Positions 15,453 through 17,313 of a DNA stretch of 17,313 bases are shown piece by piece. The stretch comes from Porphyromonadaceae bacterium UBA4277 (GTDB lineage: Bacteria; Bacteroidota; Bacteroidia; Bacteroidales; Muribaculaceae): NCBI GenBank assembly GCA_002395965.1, contig DGVT01000063.1:1-17313 (forward strand). The letters run 5' to 3'. The notes under the pieces were generated by a model. The model worked only from the letters and a program-made list of their open reading frames with translations, had not been told where the DNA came from and made no database searches. How positions within the stretch are numbered: position 1 is the first letter of the stretch; every line of letters starts with the position of its first letter. A program made the position numbers and the translations under genes.

Positions 15453-16160
15453 TTATTTATATAATAGGAAAATGGTGGGCACTTTTGCTAAGGTTACATG
15501 CAGTGAGCTCCACTGTTTAATGGTGTGTGTCACTATGCTCTCGCCGGCGCCGGTTATGTCGCTTGCTATGCACAGTCGCATGGCTTGCGGCAAGTGCTTT
15601 AGCAGGTCGGCCAGCAGCGAGTTGTTGCGATATGGCGTCTCGATGAATATCTGCGTCTGGTCATCGTGCATGATGCGGTGCTCCATCTCCCGGAGTTTCC
15701 TCACACGTTGTGAGGCATCTATCGGCAGGTAGCCCACAAAGGCAAAGCTCTGGCCGTTGAACCCCGAGCCCATGAGGCTCATCAGTATGCTCGACGGCCC
15801 CACCAGCGGTTTCACACGCATGCCGCGCTGCTGGGCGATGGCCACCAGGTCGGCACCCGGGTCGGCAATAGCCGGACAGCCGGCTTCGCTAATCACGCCC
15901 ACGGCCTCACCCTGCTCAAGCGGCGACAGCATGGCTGCCACATCCTCGGGAGGTGTGTGGCCATTGAGCTCGCTGAAGGTAAGGGAGTCAATATCGATGT
16001 CGCGGTTGCACTTTTTCAAAAAACGGCGAGCCGAGCGCACATTCTCGACCACAAAATGCCTAATCTCGCTCACCAGAGCAAGATTAGCCTGAGGCAGCAC
16101 CTGTGCAAGGTCACCCTCACTCAGCTGCACGGGAATGAGATATAGTGCCGGTTCTATCAT
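15453..16160 (-). CDS. SAM-dependent methyltransferase, RsmI-like (tetrapyrrole methylase fold)
   Basis: A 235-residue enzyme of the tetrapyrrole-methylase superfamily. RsmI methylates the 2'-O of C1402 in 16S rRNA. Shared features are VISEAGCPAIADPG (SAM region), GPSSILMSLMGSGFNG, FVGYLP and IFIETPYRN. The N-terminus ALYLIPVQLSEGD replaces the RsmI opening LYxVxTPIGNLxD, as in a second RsmI-like family of Bacteroidetes, so the exact rRNA target is uncertain. I start it at the ATG at 16160 because an exact -7 box occupies 16179-16186, where a longer TTG-start reading would begin. It is the first gene of a two-gene operon with the YycJ-like hydrolase. Confidence 0.9.
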   Translation of the reverse strand: MIEPALYLIPVQLSEGDLAQVLPQANLALVSEIRHFVVENVRSARRFLKKCNRDIDIDSLTFSELNGHTPPEDVAAMLSPLEQGEAVGVISEAGCPAIADPGADLVAIAQQRGMRVKPLVGPSSILMSLMGSGFNGQSFAFVGYLPIDASQRVRKLREMEHRIMHDDQTQIFIETPYRNNSLLADLLKHLPQAMRLCIASDITGAGESIVTHTIKQWSSLHVTLAKVPTIFLLYK

Positions 16161-16178
16161 CGCGTGTGAATAATTTTG

Positions 16179-16210
16179 CAAAGTTACGATTAAGCGAGCG
16201 AAATGCCAAA
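16179..16210 (-). promoter_or_regulatory. Promoter of the RsmI-like / YycJ-like operon
   Basis: On the minus strand, TTTG (16207-16210), a 20-nt spacer and TAACTTTG (16179-16186) give a full match to the Bacteroidetes promoter, 18 nt before the ATG at 16160. A plus-strand TAATTTTG (16171-16178) abuts it, making the facing pair TAATTTTGCAAAGTTA. Confidence 0.75.
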
Positions 16211-16303
16211 TTTATTTGAGCATTTCCAAGCGTGAGTTTTTTAGACCATGCCACAGAAATAAGTAAATAAGGGTGAAGTGGGCTCGCGCACGACATTTTC
16301 ATG

Positions 16304-16327
16304 CAGATTCTACAGATTGCACAGATT
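16304..16327 (+). repeat. Period-9 CAGATT tandem repeat
   Basis: CAGATT begins at 16304, 16313 and 16322, exactly 9 bp apart, with variable CTA and GCA between. It runs directly into the first CTTATG-type unit, which also has a 9-bp period. Confidence 0.75.
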
Positions 16328-16361
16328 TTTTTCGACTATAAGTTACATAAGTCTCATAAGG
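16326..16361 (-). repeat. CTTATG repeat unit 1 (inverted)
   Basis: Read on the minus strand: CTTATG-AGA-CTTATG-TAA-CTTATAGTCGAAAAAA, three CTTAT words at 9-bp spacing ending in AGTCGAAAAA. It matches units 2 and 3, which lie on the plus strand. Confidence 0.7.
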
Positions 16362-16389
16362 GCTGACGCCTGAGCATTTCATAATTCAT

Positions 16390-16424
16390 CTTATGTTTTC
16401 TTATGTTGCTTATTGTCGAAAAAC
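16390..16424 (+). repeat. CTTATG repeat unit 2
   Basis: CTTATG-TTTT-CTTATG-TTG-CTTATTGTCGAAAAAC, the same architecture as unit 1 in the opposite orientation. Units 1 and 2 form a large inverted repeat around 16375. Confidence 0.7.
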
Positions 16425-16440
16425 CATTTCCTGGCAAGCC

Positions 16441-16475
16441 ATTATGTACTCTTATGTTGCTTATAGTCTAAAAAC
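16441..16475 (+). repeat. CTTATG repeat unit 3
   Basis: ATTATG-TACT-CTTATG-TTG-CTTATAGTCTAAAAAC, starting 51 bp after unit 2 in the same orientation. It runs into the hairpin cluster. Confidence 0.7.
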
Positions 16476-16599
16476 AGCTTGTTGGGCAGTTTTTCGTCGA
16501 TAGACGAAATGACCTCTTTAACCCCACTTTACGGGAGCGCGAGCTCCCTAAATGGGGACCGATGTCAGCGTGGGAGCCCTACGTCGATAGATGTAGGGC
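16470..16599 (+). ncRNA. Candidate structured RNA (hairpin cluster)
   Basis: Successive hairpins can be drawn directly. H0: AAAAAC (16470-16475) with GTTTTT, weak. H1: TTTCGTC-GATA-GACGAAA (16492-16509), 7 bp perfect. H2: 16522-16557, with CCCCA/TGGGG, TTTA/TAAA and GGGAGC/GCTCCC stacked, single C bulges on the left arm, and a GCGA (GNRA) tetraloop. H3: GCCCTACGTC-GATA-GATGTAGGGC (16576-16599), 10 bp with one wobble. H1 and H3 share the apical word CGTCGATAGA. GNRA and repeated GATA loops favour RNA structure, but a REP-like palindromic DNA unit would look similar. A plus-strand -7 box at 16171-16178 is a possible distant promoter. No known RNA family is recognised. Confidence 0.45.
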
Positions 16600-16754
16600 A
16601 GAAAGAACCGATATATAACGAATTATTGTCCGGTAAAACTGTTTCAAAAGCCTTTATAACCCAATTATTACAAATGCCTGTCAGCCATCACTTGTGATTG
16701 TTATGATAGAAGCTGAAATATCAGTAGGAGGCAGCATCGTGGCTGTTGCCGACT

Positions 16755-16787
16755 CGGCCGCGGCTACACCGGCCGTAATGTTTTTTT
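16755..16787 (+). terminator. Terminator-like hairpin without an upstream gene
   Basis: CGGCCG (16755-16760) repeats at 16770-16775; being self-complementary, the copies form a 6-bp stem with a 9-nt loop. TAATG and seven T follow. It would end a rightward transcript, yet no rightward gene lies upstream for more than 2 kb, which fits a non-coding transcript from the hairpin region. Confidence 0.45.
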
Positions 16788-16889
16788 GCAGCACAATCGG
16801 GTGATTTCAAGAGAATGCTCTGACAACTCGTAGCCGTAGGTTTTTAGAAGAAAATAGGCGCTACATAACGATGTGTCGGAAATAATGAG

Positions 16890-16897
16890 TATATTTG
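16890..16897 (+). promoter_or_regulatory. -7 promoter element of phoH
   Basis: TATATTTG, an exact TAnnTTTG match, 27 nt before the ATG at 16925. Confidence 0.65.
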
Positions 16898-16924
16898 TCG
16901 CAAGTTTTGTATTTGACGCACTGC

Positions 16925-17313
16925 ATGATTGAACGACACATTATTATTGACAGCGTTGACCCCGTAACATTCTATGGGGTGAACAACAGCAATATCTCCC
17001 TGATTCGCAACCTGTACCCCAAACTTCGCATGGCCGCCCGCGGCAGTGTGATAACGGTGATAGGCGACGAGCAGGAAACAGCAGCCTTCGAGGGAAAGAT
17101 CAAGGAACTGGAGGCCTATTGTGCTCAATTTAACACCCTTCCGGAGGATGTGATCATCGATACCATTAAAGGCACCCCCCCAAAACCGCTAAAGATGGAC
17201 GACGTGATCTTGTATGGCGTGAACGGCAAGCCCATTCAAGGACGCACGCCCAATCAGCAACTGCTGGTAAAGACATTCGGTCGCAACGACCTCACATTCG
17301 CCCTGGGGCCGGC
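16925..17313 (+). CDS. phoH: PhoH family ATPase, N-terminal part (cut by window edge)
   Basis: An open frame from the ATG at 16925 runs to the edge without a stop: 129 full codons plus two bases. The protein begins MIERHIIIDSVDPVTFYGVN and continues with NLYPKLRMAARGSVITVIGD, the small N-terminal domain of PhoH. It then reaches TPNQQLLVKTF and NDLTFALGP, the segment leading straight into the P-loop, so the window stops at the first residues of Walker A. PhoH proteins are cytosolic ATPases, often linked to phosphate starvation or RNA metabolism. It has its own -7 box and starts after the repeat-rich region. The identification rests on the N-terminal part only. Confidence 0.9.
   Translation, partial: MIERHIIIDSVDPVTFYGVNNSNISLIRNLYPKLRMAARGSVITVIGDEQETAAFEGKIKELEAYCAQFNTLPEDVIIDTIKGTPPKPLKMDDVILYGVNGKPIQGRTPNQQLLVKTFGRNDLTFALGP

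Larger units (their letters stand above)
16161..16924. other. Gene-poor 764-nt region rich in repeats and hairpins
   Basis: No convincing protein gene is found between the RsmI-like operon and phoH. From left to right it holds the operon promoter, three CAGATT repeats, three CTTATG-based repeat units (one inverted), a run of tetraloop hairpins, a 33-codon open frame at 16703-16804, a GC-rich hairpin with a T-run, and the phoH promoter. This density of ordered structure is unlike the other intergenic regions here. Confidence 0.7.

Noticed and set aside
16289..16301. CGACATTTTCA word shared between 16291 and about 12500
   Set aside because: Eleven bases without flanking similarity; expected by chance at this A/T content.
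16326..16475. CRISPR array
   Set aside because: The units are short, imperfect, in mixed orientation and themselves built of 9-bp repeats; there are no uniform spacers or cas genes.
16479..16697. Open frame starting with TTG across the hairpin cluster
   Set aside because: It reads straight through the palindromic stems, uses a rare start, and has no promoter close by or recognisable domain. It is better explained by the structured element, although a fossil coding fragment cannot be excluded.
1..17313. tRNA, rRNA or transposase genes
   Set aside because: No cloverleaf with a TTCGAnTC arm, no rRNA core sequence and no transposase or integrase motif was seen on either strand by eye.

Overview
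The window looks like a chromosomal segment of a Bacteroidales bacterium, probably from the Muribaculaceae/Prevotellaceae side of the order. Most gene starts are preceded by the Bacteroidetes sigma factor -7 element TAnnTTTG, several with TTTG 18-20 nt further upstream. Shine-Dalgarno sequences are not evident. The protein set also fits this group: a long-form urocanate hydratase, DUF3667, the Bacteroidetes branch of the RsmI-like methylases, YycJ-type MBL hydrolase, PhoH and M13 peptidase. No plasmid, phage or transposase genes were found. I count 15 complete protein genes and one cut by the right edge.

Layout. 1-1371: a repeat/promoter region and a rightward iron-type alcohol dehydrogenase, ending at a strong hairpin shared with the convergent M13 peptidase. 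1456-5473: three leftward genes: exported M13 metallopeptidase, a DUF3667 zinc-ribbon membrane protein with an acidic N-terminal tail, and a small zinc-ribbon protein. 5568-7680: a compact leftward four-gene unit. In transcription order it is a LiaF-like membrane protein, a SmpA/OmlA-type lipoprotein, a chloramphenicol-acetyltransferase-family enzyme and a CDP-alcohol phosphatidyltransferase. Divergent from it (7947-8861) is a membrane-bound LytTR-domain regulator, followed by an exported cysteine/histidine-motif protein with degenerate WG repeats. 10359-12359: leftward urocanate hydratase, without other histidine-degradation genes nearby. 12599-14419: rightward metallophosphoesterase and RsiV-like/DUF3298 protein. 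14444-16160: a leftward pair, RsmI-like methyltransferase then YycJ-like hydrolase. 16161-16924: a 764-nt gene-poor region full of repeats and tetraloop hairpins. 16925 to the end: the start of phoH, cut just before its Walker A motif.

The most interesting parts are these. (1) The divergent LytTR / LiaF-like cluster resembles an envelope-sensing module, and the roughly 125-bp element upstream of the LytTR gene recurs upstream of the alcohol dehydrogenase 7.7 kb away. (2) The region 16300-16790 combines period-9 repeats, three copies of a CTTATG-based unit, a run of perfect or near-perfect tetraloop hairpins and a terminator-like structure with no clear gene; it is a candidate structured RNA or dispersed palindromic element. 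(3) A recurring inverted pair of -7 boxes is seen at several promoters. All functional statements come from motif and family recognition by eye; no database search or folding was run.
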